DNA of 64,000 nt from Candidatus Heimdallarchaeota archaeon. Lineage in GTDB: Archaea; Asgardarchaeota; Heimdallarchaeia; Hodarchaeales; Hodarchaeaceae. Numbering within the stretch: position 1 is the stretch's first letter; the number at the start of each line of letters is the position of its first letter. The notes beneath the pieces were generated by a model. It had not been told where the DNA came from and made no database searches. It worked only from the letters and a program-made list of their open reading frames with translations. The translations under genes and the position numbers were made by a program. The stretch lies in NCBI GenBank assembly GCA_011364965.1, contig RDOB01000002.1, positions 467,317 to 531,316 of the forward strand, read 5' to 3'. Positions 44,436 through 52,465 of the stretch are shown one piece after another.

Positions 44436-44549
44436 TAGATTATAATAAATGAAATTTTTATTCAGATATTTATTTACTACCGTAATATAAACCATTTTTT
44501 AGATTCCTTTTTCTCCTTCCCCTAAAAATTTCTCAAAGGATGTCCTTCA

Positions 44550-45209
44550 TTGCCTCTAATAGAACTGATACAAAGTGTGTTTCTTGCATTTTTCACTGTT
44601 TTTTTAATGGAAATTGGTGATAAAACTCAACTAACCGCGTTTACCTTAGGTTTAAAATATCGTAGCCCTTGGAAGGTTTTTTTTGGTGTTTTAATAGGGC
44701 TTACAGGAGTAACAGCCATTGCTGTAATTATAGGAATTATTTTGAAAACAACCTTTGAGTATGAATTACTAAAACCTGTTATTGCAACCCTCTTTATTTT
44801 GGGGGGGATTTTACTATTATTTCATGAGATAAAGAACCAGAAAAATGATTCCATTCGTATGTGTCCGGTTTCATTAGAAAAATGTGAAAAATCTAAAGAA
44901 AATTGTTCTGAAATCGAAGAATGTGAACTATATTTAGATGAAGTAGTTAGAAAAGGGGCTTTATTTAACTCTGCTGTGATCATGTTTTTTGCTGAATTAG
45001 GTGATAAAACAATGCTTATGGGTTTAGGACTCGCTACCCAATTTGATCCTCTCGGGGTTTTTGTAGGTGCAGTTATCGCGTTAGCTTTAATCAATTCAAT
45101 TGGTGTTTTTATGGGAGACAAAATTGCGCAAAAAGTTCCAAGAAAAATTTTAGGATATGCAAGTGCATTGCTTTTTCTAATTACAGGGCTCTTCATTTTA
45201 TTACTTTGA
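44550..45209 (+). CDS. GDT1/TMEM165 (UPF0016) family divalent-cation transporter
   Basis: 219 residues with about six membrane helices and the two inverted family motifs E-x-G-D-K-T: FLMEIGDKTQLTAF near residue 20 and FAELGDKTMLMGL near residue 150. Between the halves is a charged, cysteine-containing loop (CPVSLEKCEKSKENCSEIEE). The family exports Mn2+ or exchanges Ca2+/Mn2+ with H+ and protects against excess manganese (MneA, GDT1). The start is TTG 44550; no upstream riboswitch was recognised. The length agrees with the two-domain form. Confidence 0.9.
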   Translation: MPLIELIQSVFLAFFTVFLMEIGDKTQLTAFTLGLKYRSPWKVFFGVLIGLTGVTAIAVIIGIILKTTFEYELLKPVIATLFILGGILLLFHEIKNQKNDSIRMCPVSLEKCEKSKENCSEIEECELYLDEVVRKGALFNSAVIMFFAELGDKTMLMGLGLATQFDPLGVFVGAVIALALINSIGVFMGDKIAQKVPRKILGYASALLFLITGLFILLL

Positions 45210-45229
45210 CCATCTTGATAGTAAATAGA

Positions 45230-46048
45230 TCATTTGGAAATAACTTTAGCCGCTGTTTCCTTTGGAAGAGCAAAAAAACCCGCAAAAATGAATGCTAGAG
45301 ATACTAGGAATAAGTTAAAGCAAATAAAGTAAATATAAGTTAAATTTGGTTCTTGAAAATGCCAAGGAGCCCAAGCAGCATACGTTAATGCTAGTAATGA
45401 AAATCCAAGGGTTAAAAGACGGGCTGAAGACAAATCTAGATCCTTGCTATAATTATAAAAGAGATAAGCTATAATTACGCAAATCGGGATGAAAAACCAA
45501 AATAAAAATCCATACATCGTTTGTTCAATTGAATTTTGATCCAAAACCCATAATAACCTCCATGTAAACCACCCCTCTCCAATCAGGAAGATTAGAAACC
45601 CTGGAAGATAAATTAACTTTTTATTATTCGTTAATAACATCATTGTGCCAATTATCATACCTGCTACCCAGAATATCATAGGATTTCTCCAAATAAAAAA
45701 TAAAGCAGGATTATTCATATTTGCTAAATCAAAGGCCAAAGCTTGTAAACAAAGTCCGATAAAAGTGATTCCATATAGAAGGAAGGAAATTCCCCATATT
45801 AACTGGTATTTAGCTGCACTTCGCGGTGGAGATTTTGCAAAATATCTATAGCAGAGATATCCACCAATGGAGAATATTAAGATAAATGCTGATATCGATG
45901 GGCCGAAGAGGACAAAACTTTGTTCTAAGATGGGGATTTCAAATCCCTTTGGTGTGGTTGTGACTGTTATTGCAGATAGAATGTAAATTATTATCAGTGT
46001 AAAGATAAAAAATTTATGTTTTGTAATTGGGTCAGACTTTTGTGACAA
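45230..46048 (-). CDS. Multi-pass membrane protein, unknown function
   Basis: 272 residues with seven or eight predicted membrane helices (FIFTLIIIYILSAITV, SFVLFGPSISAFILIFSIGGYL, LIWGISFLLYGITFIGLCL, MIFWVAGMIIGTMMLL, LIYLPGFLIFLIGEGWF, GFLFWFFIPICVIIAYLFY, YIYFICFNLFLVSLAFIFAGFF). Short charged loops include KSPPRSAAK. The seven-helix outline superficially recalls membrane sensor modules (MASE/7TM type), but no effector is attached. It is convergent with the GDT1-like gene. Confidence 0.6.
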   Translation of the reverse strand: MSQKSDPITKHKFFIFTLIIIYILSAITVTTTPKGFEIPILEQSFVLFGPSISAFILIFSIGGYLCYRYFAKSPPRSAAKYQLIWGISFLLYGITFIGLCLQALAFDLANMNNPALFFIWRNPMIFWVAGMIIGTMMLLTNNKKLIYLPGFLIFLIGEGWFTWRLLWVLDQNSIEQTMYGFLFWFFIPICVIIAYLFYNYSKDLDLSSARLLTLGFSLLALTYAAWAPWHFQEPNLTYIYFICFNLFLVSLAFIFAGFFALPKETAAKVISK

Positions 46049-46169
46049 TTGTATGCCTCAAATTGTCTTCTAACAGGTAATAGGAAGATTGAAAATAATA
46101 TTTCGTTTTACAATTAAATTGACTTTATAAAGTTGGCGTCATACAAAGGAAAATAGGTGCGTCAATATT

Positions 46170-47222
46170 TTGACCGATTTAATTGTGGATTTAAGATCAG
46201 ATACTGTAACTAAACCCTCTCCAGATATGTGGAATGCCCTCAAATCACTGACTAATGACGATTTAGGTGATGATGTTTTTGGTGAAGATCCAACAGTTAA
46301 TGAATTGGAGAAAATTGCTGCAAAGATAACTGGAAAAGAAGCAGCATTATTAGTAACATCTGGGACTCAAGGAAATCTCATTTCTCTTTTAAGCTCCACT
46401 TCTCCTGGAGACGAGATTCTTATAGAAGAACAAAGCCATATTTTCCATTATGAAGTTGGTGGTGCTGCACGGATTGGTGGATTAACTTCTCGAACATTCA
46501 GCACACTTCGGGGGACTCCTAAACAGGAAAACCTTCAACCTCTTATAAGGGAACGAAATGATCTCCATCAAGCTTGGACAACTTTACTAGCAGTAGAGAA
46601 TACGCATAACAAACATGGTGGTACTATTGTTTCCCCATTGGACTTAAAATTACTTAAAGAATTCTGTACAGAGAATGATCTTAAGTTTCATATGGATGGA
46701 GCCCGAATATTCAATGCTGCTGTAGCTTTAGGTATGAAAGTTAAGGATTTTGCTCAATATGTAGATAGCCTCACCTTTTGTTTATCCAAAGGATTATCTT
46801 GTCCAGTTGGTTCAATTATAGTCGGAGACCTTGAATTTATACAAAAATCAAGGAAATATCGAAAAATGCTTGGAGGAGGTATGAGACAAGCTGGTATCCT
46901 TGCTTCCATGGGTTTAATTGCATTAAAAGCAAACTGGATAAAAAGGCTAGCAGAAGACCATCAAAATGCCAAACTCTTGGCAAAAGGCCTTCAAGAGTTA
47001 ACAGGATCGATCATTGCTAATATACCTGAGACCAATATTGTAATTGCTCATTTTGATGAATCGATTCCAATAAACGAATTCGTAAACTCAATCCGAAAGA
47101 AAGGAGTTCTCGTTTTACCAATGGATTCTCATTCAATTCGCTTGGTAACTCATTATGGCATAACAAAAGCTGATATAGATTTTGCAATTCAAGAAATAGT
47201 TGAATCAATAAAATTAATATAG
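46170..47222 (+). CDS. ltaE: L-threonine aldolase (low-specificity), PLP-dependent
   Basis: The 350-residue fold-type I PLP enzyme has the hallmark N-terminus DLRSDTVTKPSPDMWNAL and GDDVFGEDPTVNELE, LLVTSGTQGNL, EQSHIFHYEVGGAA, ENTHNKHGG, HMDGARIFNAAV and the PLP-lysine segment CLSKGLSCPVGS. It cleaves threonine or allo-threonine to glycine and acetaldehyde. The start is TTG 46170 with AGGTGC upstream. The length equals the family norm (about 340 residues). It is transcribed alone and convergent with an alpha/beta hydrolase gene. Confidence 0.93.
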   Translation: MTDLIVDLRSDTVTKPSPDMWNALKSLTNDDLGDDVFGEDPTVNELEKIAAKITGKEAALLVTSGTQGNLISLLSSTSPGDEILIEEQSHIFHYEVGGAARIGGLTSRTFSTLRGTPKQENLQPLIRERNDLHQAWTTLLAVENTHNKHGGTIVSPLDLKLLKEFCTENDLKFHMDGARIFNAAVALGMKVKDFAQYVDSLTFCLSKGLSCPVGSIIVGDLEFIQKSRKYRKMLGGGMRQAGILASMGLIALKANWIKRLAEDHQNAKLLAKGLQELTGSIIANIPETNIVIAHFDESIPINEFVNSIRKKGVLVLPMDSHSIRLVTHYGITKADIDFAIQEIVESIKLI

Positions 47223-47238
47223 AATCACTTAAATTAAA

Positions 47239-48069
47239 TTAACGATTATGCTTTTGGAGAAAATATACGACTTTTTCATTAAATTCTAGTGAATTCTCCA
47301 TGTTAGATGTATGTCCTGCGTTTTTTATAATATCTACTTCACAGATAGGAATCAAATTTTGAATTTTCTCTGCGTGTTTGAATATAGATTTTTCTTCAAA
47401 TTCTCCATTTAATACAAGAGTGGGAACGGTAATTCGAGATAATTTCTGAAGAGTAAAATCATATAAGGATCCAAATACCTTTAAATACTCTTTTTTATCT
47501 AATTTAAGCATCTGATTTCGTTCGTATTCAACGATTTCCTCATTTCCAATCCATTCTTTACTTCTTGTTGATTTTGCTAGCCAGAAAGAGAATTTAATGA
47601 ATCTATGAACTCCCAGTAATCGTAAAGTTAGTAACATTATCCATTTTGGCCCAACTAGATATCGCATAAAATAATCCCAAGTCGTTAGGGTTATTGTCGC
47701 AGCTGTATCTGCTAGAATTAGTCCAGACAATTTGTCTGGATATTTTGTTGCGTAAACTTGAGCAATCATTCCTCCTAAACTTAATCCACATATTATTGGT
47801 TTTTTGATATTTAATTCAGTGAGGAGGCCATACAAGTCATCTGCATAAAGTTCTACTGAGTATTTCTTTAAAGAGGATCCCCCTGTTTTTCCATGCCCCC
47901 TAATATCGTATATTAGCGTTTGGTAATCATTAGAGAAAAATTTTACCTGTGATTCCCACATAGAAGAACTAACAAATGCTCCATGGATGAATACAAATGT
48001 TTGCCCTTTTCCTTGAACATCATAATTAACATTGAGGTCTCTAACTTGAATGTATGGCATATTTATCAA
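47239..48069 (-). CDS. Alpha/beta hydrolase
   Basis: 276 residues with the alpha/beta hydrolase core: oxyanion region FIHGAFVSSSMWE, YDIRGHGKTG, nucleophile elbow CGLSLGGM, and catalytic His in NAGHTSNMENS. The acid usually lies in a GxxD segment; here it is NGEFEEKS, so a Glu may serve or the Asp lies elsewhere. The outline is like pimeloyl-ACP methyl ester esterase, 3-oxoadipate enol-lactonase and other small esterases; the substrate cannot be named. ATG 48069 or ATG 48060 may be the start. Confidence 0.82.
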   Translation of the reverse strand: MINMPYIQVRDLNVNYDVQGKGQTFVFIHGAFVSSSMWESQVKFFSNDYQTLIYDIRGHGKTGGSSLKKYSVELYADDLYGLLTELNIKKPIICGLSLGGMIAQVYATKYPDKLSGLILADTAATITLTTWDYFMRYLVGPKWIMLLTLRLLGVHRFIKFSFWLAKSTRSKEWIGNEEIVEYERNQMLKLDKKEYLKVFGSLYDFTLQKLSRITVPTLVLNGEFEEKSIFKHAEKIQNLIPICEVDIIKNAGHTSNMENSLEFNEKVVYFLQKHNR

Positions 48070-48161
48070 CTTTAAGATTGATTCTTATTTTAAAATCAAT
48101 GGATTTTATTCCTTGTCAATACAGAGTTTCATAGAAACAAGAGATTCATGATTCAAAAAAG

Positions 48162-49421
48162 CTATTTTAGTAAGTATTCAATATAATTCTTTTTATATTT
48201 AAATTTCTGTTTTTTAGCGACGCGTGATAATAATTTACTAGTACAGCTGCCAAATTGAGTTGCTTTATTATTTTGAAAAGCAATTTTCGGTGGTAATCCC
48301 AAACTTTCACCCATTCTTCTCCAAATGTACTTTTTAATCCCATTATTGACCTTTAACAACGTTGGGAGATTCAATGCAATTTTGTATAATTCCGAGCAAA
48401 TAAAAGGTGCTTTCATATCGCATTTGAAGTATGATGCCAAGCGATAATCCTTATACAAATCACGAGTATAAATAGTATCGAATTTTTCTTTAGAAATTTC
48501 TTCAAGTGTTTTGTTTGGATCTAAATGTCGTGCTTCTAAGGAAAATCCCATAAATAATTCTTCTGTACCTATTGCAGTAAGAATTACATCAGATTTATCG
48601 AATACGGCCTTTTTAATACCATGGTAAAGAACTATGGCAACTTCCAGAAGTACAACACGAGGAACTGTCTTTACAATGTTACTAAAGAAACCTGTTTGTA
48701 CAATCTGTTCAATCTCAAATAGGGAATCTTCGATCATGGATTCGGATAATGGAACTAATTTTAACTCAATACCAAGTAAATTAGCATTTATTTTGGCAGC
48801 AATTACATCGTGCGATTTTAAATCTCCCACCACATATCCAATAAAAGGTATATTATTTCTTTTTAATATTTGAGCAATAATTGATGAATCTACACCTCCT
48901 GAATATAACAGTGAAATTTTTTGGTAACCTTTGATGGATTTAAGAACGGTTGCTTCACTAACTTGAGCTAGTAATTGTACAATTTGTTTTTCGTCAACAA
49001 ATGTCGCTTTGTGATTTATAGGAAGTTTATCAATAATTTGAACTTGTGTAGATTTCATATTGATTTTAACATAAAGACTAGGATTCAAGAGAGAATATTT
49101 AATCTTGATTTTGCCATTTAAATCAGTTGTAATCTGGAATTTTCTGTTTGAAGAATACCAAAATAGCGGAATTTTTCCAAATCGGTCTGTTAATATGAAG
49201 AGATGCTCCCCCTTAGAAAAAACCAATATAAACGGTTCAGATATGGTGGAAAGCTTACTAATAATATCATTTTTTCCAAACCTTAAAATATTGAGAAGCT
49301 CTTCGTGGATATTCTTATGAGAATAGATATAAAAGCCTTGTAAAACCTCTCCAATATTATAAAAAAGGTTAATTCCCTCTTCCATCTCCCATTTCTGGGA
49401 ATATTCCGTTTTTGATGCCAC
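48162..49421 (-). CDS. Asparagine-synthetase-like ATP pyrophosphatase with degenerate N-terminal domain
   Basis: 419 residues. Residues ~1-150 resemble the Ntn-type glutaminase domain (PFILVFSKGEHLFILTDRFGKIPLFW) but lack the Cys2 nucleophile after the start Met (MASKTE). The C-terminal synthetase domain has the PP-loop SLLYSGGVDSSIIAQIL, then GTEELFMGF and CDMKAPFICSELYKIALNLP, as in AsnB. Without Cys2 it cannot draw ammonia from glutamine the usual way; archaeal relatives may use free ammonia or have another role. The minus-strand pair with the 117-residue membrane protein (20 bp upstream) suggests a unit. Confidence 0.75.
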   Translation of the reverse strand: MASKTEYSQKWEMEEGINLFYNIGEVLQGFYIYSHKNIHEELLNILRFGKNDIISKLSTISEPFILVFSKGEHLFILTDRFGKIPLFWYSSNRKFQITTDLNGKIKIKYSLLNPSLYVKINMKSTQVQIIDKLPINHKATFVDEKQIVQLLAQVSEATVLKSIKGYQKISLLYSGGVDSSIIAQILKRNNIPFIGYVVGDLKSHDVIAAKINANLLGIELKLVPLSESMIEDSLFEIEQIVQTGFFSNIVKTVPRVVLLEVAIVLYHGIKKAVFDKSDVILTAIGTEELFMGFSLEARHLDPNKTLEEISKEKFDTIYTRDLYKDYRLASYFKCDMKAPFICSELYKIALNLPTLLKVNNGIKKYIWRRMGESLGLPPKIAFQNNKATQFGSCTSKLLSRVAKKQKFKYKKNYIEYLLK

Positions 49422-49441
49422 TGTGAAGTTGGATAGAAAAA

Positions 49442-49795
49442 TTACTCCTCACCAGATTTTTCAAAACTATATCGTGTTGCTACGATATCTATAATAACAC
49501 CATATGCAATACCAGCAAAAAAACTTAGAATATCTCTAAATTCTGATGTGAAAAAAATTGCAGATGTGACTAATAATCCTAATATTGCTCCTCGAATAAT
49601 TACATTCGAATAATTCTTAGCAAATGTTAAATCACTTGCGAAACCGATCATTAGACCCATAATTACTCGATTATACCACATAGCGAATAAGAATATCTCA
49701 TTTCCTTGGTAACCAATTCTCAAGCCTATCCCAATAATACATAGAATTCCTAAGATAACACCCAGCCCTGTACTGATTATTAAACGTCTATTCAT
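49442..49795 (-). CDS. Small four-helix membrane protein
   Basis: 117 residues, with four predicted membrane helices (LIISTGLGVILGILCIIGIG, LFAMWYNRVIMGLMIGF, VIIRGAILGLLVTSAIFF, DILSFFAGIAYGVIIDIVAT). No motif I know. It lies just upstream of the asparagine-synthetase-like gene in the same direction. Confidence 0.6.
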   Translation of the reverse strand: MNRRLIISTGLGVILGILCIIGIGLRIGYQGNEIFLFAMWYNRVIMGLMIGFASDLTFAKNYSNVIIRGAILGLLVTSAIFFTSEFRDILSFFAGIAYGVIIDIVATRYSFEKSGEE

Positions 49796-49862
49796 GGTTA
49801 ACTGCCCCAGTGGAAGTTATATGTCTTTATTTTTGAATTTTTTTCAATTAGATCCGACAGTT

Positions 49863-50816
49863 TTATTTATAAACCTCATTGAATCGTGATAAAATCTCAT
49901 CTTCTAAAGGCATAGAATTTTGAGCTCCTCGACGAGTAACTGCAATAGATGCAGCAGTATTTGCATATTTTGCAGCAGTGAATATGTCATAACCTTTAAC
50001 CACATAACTAGTAAGTACTCCATTGAAGCAATCTCCTGCACCAACAGTGTCGACTGGATTTACTTTAATCCCAGAAATAAGGCTAGCTTTCCCGCTTTTG
50101 GCCTGATAAACAAAACACCCTCTTTGTCCAAGAGTAGTAATAACATTTTCAACCCCAATTCTCGAAATATCTCTTGAAATGGAGATTAATGCGTTTTCAT
50201 CAAGTAAATTTGGATTGTTTAATCCTAATGAAGAATGGAGTTCGAGTAGCTCATTTTCATTAGGAGTAATAATTTTTAATTTTTTCAATATTTCTTCTGG
50301 TATAGGTTTAAAAGGAGCTGGATTTAAAATCGAAAGTGTAGAATCTTTCGTGTTATTAAATATTTCAGTAATGATATCCATATGGATTTCCATTTGTACA
50401 ACAACAGCAGATGCGTCTTCAATAATCGTTTTTATATTAAAAATTTCTTTCAGTGATACTAATGCATTTGCTCCAGGGGCAACACTTATCATATTCTGCC
50501 CTTGAGCATCTAATAATATAAAAGCCACACCACTCGGATTTGTTTGATCTATTATAATATTTTTTACATCTATACTTTCTTTTTTGAGATTAGAAATCAT
50601 TTGGTTCCCAAAATTATCATTTCCTACCCTTCCTATGAACTTTACTTTACTACCTGACCTAGCAGCCGCAACTGCTTGATTTGCACCTTTACCTCCAAAA
50701 GATTGAGTAAATTTGCCTCCTGTGACCGTTTCGCCAGGTTTGGGAAACCTTTTTGAATAAATGTTTAAGTCTATATTACTAGAACCGATAATAAGTATGT
50801 ATGGATCGTTCTTCAT
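49863..50816 (-). CDS. rbsK: Ribokinase (PfkB family sugar kinase)
   Basis: The 317-residue protein has ribokinase landmarks: N-terminal IIGSSNIDLNIYSKRFPKPGE, the PfkB signature SFGGKGANQAVAAARSG, substrate-side GRVGNDNFG, and the anion-hole/catalytic motif NPVDTVGAGDCFNGVL with the base Asp. Ribokinase phosphorylates ribose to ribose-5-phosphate. In archaea related kinases act on other sugars or nucleosides, so the symbol is by resemblance. It is a single gene, with no ribose transporter nearby. Length equals the family norm. Confidence 0.88.
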   Translation of the reverse strand: MKNDPYILIIGSSNIDLNIYSKRFPKPGETVTGGKFTQSFGGKGANQAVAAARSGSKVKFIGRVGNDNFGNQMISNLKKESIDVKNIIIDQTNPSGVAFILLDAQGQNMISVAPGANALVSLKEIFNIKTIIEDASAVVVQMEIHMDIITEIFNNTKDSTLSILNPAPFKPIPEEILKKLKIITPNENELLELHSSLGLNNPNLLDENALISISRDISRIGVENVITTLGQRGCFVYQAKSGKASLISGIKVNPVDTVGAGDCFNGVLTSYVVKGYDIFTAAKYANTAASIAVTRRGAQNSMPLEDEILSRFNEVYK

Positions 50817-51083
50817 TGTAGAATACTATATTTTTCCTATCAGATAATAATTTTATGGAGCTCGTCCGACACAGGGTTTAAAAAAAGGCATATATTTAGG
50901 AATTTAACCTATGACAAGGGGAGGATCCAAAACGCCTAAAGTAATAACAAACTGTCATGTCTGTTAGATATTATGTCATATTAGCATTGAAATCAATTAT
51001 TGGTGAACCTTAAATAAGTAACAGAAAGCAAAATTCTTATTTTTCTAGGTCAATAGTAATTTTACATCAAGATAGTTGAAAAT

Positions 51084-51542
51084 ATGATGACATTGATAAG
51101 AAGAGCAGTAGGTGCTATAATTCAATATAAAACGCAATATATCCTCATACATAAGGTTAAACTAATGGAATTGGCAGAAACACCAAGGGAAATAGAGGGA
51201 GAATGGGATTTTGTAAAAGGAGGAGTGGAACAAAGCGACATCAGTCTAAATGAGACTTTGTTCAGGGAGTTAGAAGAAGAAACGGGTTCAATTCAATATA
51301 CTATTTTAAAAAAATATCCTGAAAAACTTCGATTTCAATTTTCTAAACAGGTAGAGGGTTTAACTCATCAAGAAACGACAATGTATTTAGTGAAATATAT
51401 CGGTCATTTGAGGGATTTGCAACCACGAGATCAAGAGATTGATCAAATTGGGGTTTTCTCTGTGAATGAAGTTATTGAGAAGCTAGCGCATACAGAAACA
51501 AAACAATTCTTCCTAAATAACATCTTAGTCAAAGAAAAATAA
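51084..51542 (+). CDS. Nudix hydrolase (diadenosine-polyphosphatase-like)
   Basis: 152 residues with a Nudix box GGVEQSDISLNETLFRELEE followed by ETG. The REL-EE core that binds metal is intact. The first Glu of the consensus (G-x5-E-x7-REUxEExGU) is Ile. The surrounding strands (AVGAIIQYKTQYILI, EGEWDFVKGG) resemble bis(5'-nucleosyl)-tetraphosphatase-like or dATP-pyrophosphatase-like Nudix proteins. The true substrate is unknown. It is convergent with a second Nudix gene, separated by 24 bp. Confidence 0.85.
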   Translation: MMTLIRRAVGAIIQYKTQYILIHKVKLMELAETPREIEGEWDFVKGGVEQSDISLNETLFRELEEETGSIQYTILKKYPEKLRFQFSKQVEGLTHQETTMYLVKYIGHLRDLQPRDQEIDQIGVFSVNEVIEKLAHTETKQFFLNNILVKEK

Positions 51543-51566
51543 GATGTGATCACTTAACGATCAGTT

Positions 51567-52190
51567 TTAGAATGTATATCCTATATCTTTTACTACGTAA
51601 TTATACCATTTTAACTGATAACCGACAATTACTGGTAATTTTGATAGAGACACCCAGAACAGTTTAAATTTATGGTTATCACCAAAAACTTCCCATTCCT
51701 CCTGAACTGCTTCATTAGACCATACATGGAAAAAATGTTGTATCGATGTTTTTGCCAAGATTCTAGTCGGAACCCATCCTGTTATTTGGTAAGTAATATA
51801 TTTAGGGTGGGGAAATTTGTCATACTCAATATAGGTAACTTGGGTGAAGTTCACATGAGAACGTTGCGAAGTCACAGTAATTCCTTTCCTGAAATTGACC
51901 CAATTAAAGCTGGTTAAATCAGGACGGGAATAAACATTAGATTTTTCGCTAATAAGATATTCATTCTCCCTGGTCTTACTTTCAAGAGATCCTATATATT
52001 GTTTAATCTCAATGTCGTTCAATCCTGTTTCTTCATATATCTCTCTCATTAAAGCTTCTTCTACAGTTTCATTTGCTTCAATAGTTCCTGAGGGAAATTG
52101 GATGCCTGCATAAGGATGCTGAAGTACAAGGATTTCCTTGGTATTATCTTTTTCTCGTGCAATAAACGCAGTAACTTTCCCAATAGCCAT
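51567..52190 (-). CDS. Nudix hydrolase, 207 aa
   Basis: A Nudix box GTIEANETVEEALMREIYEE then TG matches the consensus with all Glu residues. The C-terminal ~110 residues (TYIEYDKFPHPKYITYQITGW onward) form an extra domain. The frame is open to 52229, but the ATG at 52190 (MAIGKVTAFIARE) has GAGGAGG about 9 nt upstream and the Nudix strand begins there, so it is chosen. It may cleave a nucleoside diphosphate derivative, perhaps an alkyl or sugar form. Confidence 0.85.
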   Translation of the reverse strand: MAIGKVTAFIAREKDNTKEILVLQHPYAGIQFPSGTIEANETVEEALMREIYEETGLNDIEIKQYIGSLESKTRENEYLISEKSNVYSRPDLTSFNWVNFRKGITVTSQRSHVNFTQVTYIEYDKFPHPKYITYQITGWVPTRILAKTSIQHFFHVWSNEAVQEEWEVFGDNHKFKLFWVSLSKLPVIVGYQLKWYNYVVKDIGYTF

Positions 52191-52465
52191 GCTATTAATA
52201 ACCTCCTCTAAATTGGTAAATAATATCACATAAGAGAAAGAATTAGAAAGTATATGGTATTATTCTTTTAATAATAATTTCTGTGATGGCAAGACAAGGG
52301 ATTATTCTACTTAGTAAAGTGGAAAAATTACCGAAAAAACTACCAAAGCAATTGCATGGACTTCTAGGCTGGAACCAGAGGAATACAATCCTATTATTGA
52401 AACATAATTGTGAATTGGTGTGCACGCAAAATTACTTTTAAAAGAGGTATTGTTTTTTAATTTCT

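Noticed and set aside
44822..45196. 124-codon minus-strand frame opposite the GDT1-like gene
   Set aside because: The plus strand carries both conserved ExGDKT motifs, so the antisense frame is a shadow.
50911..50967. 18-codon frame (MTRGGSKTPKVITNCHVC)
   Set aside because: Too short, with no context; the GGGGAGG inside it is within the coding stretch and no downstream frame uses it.
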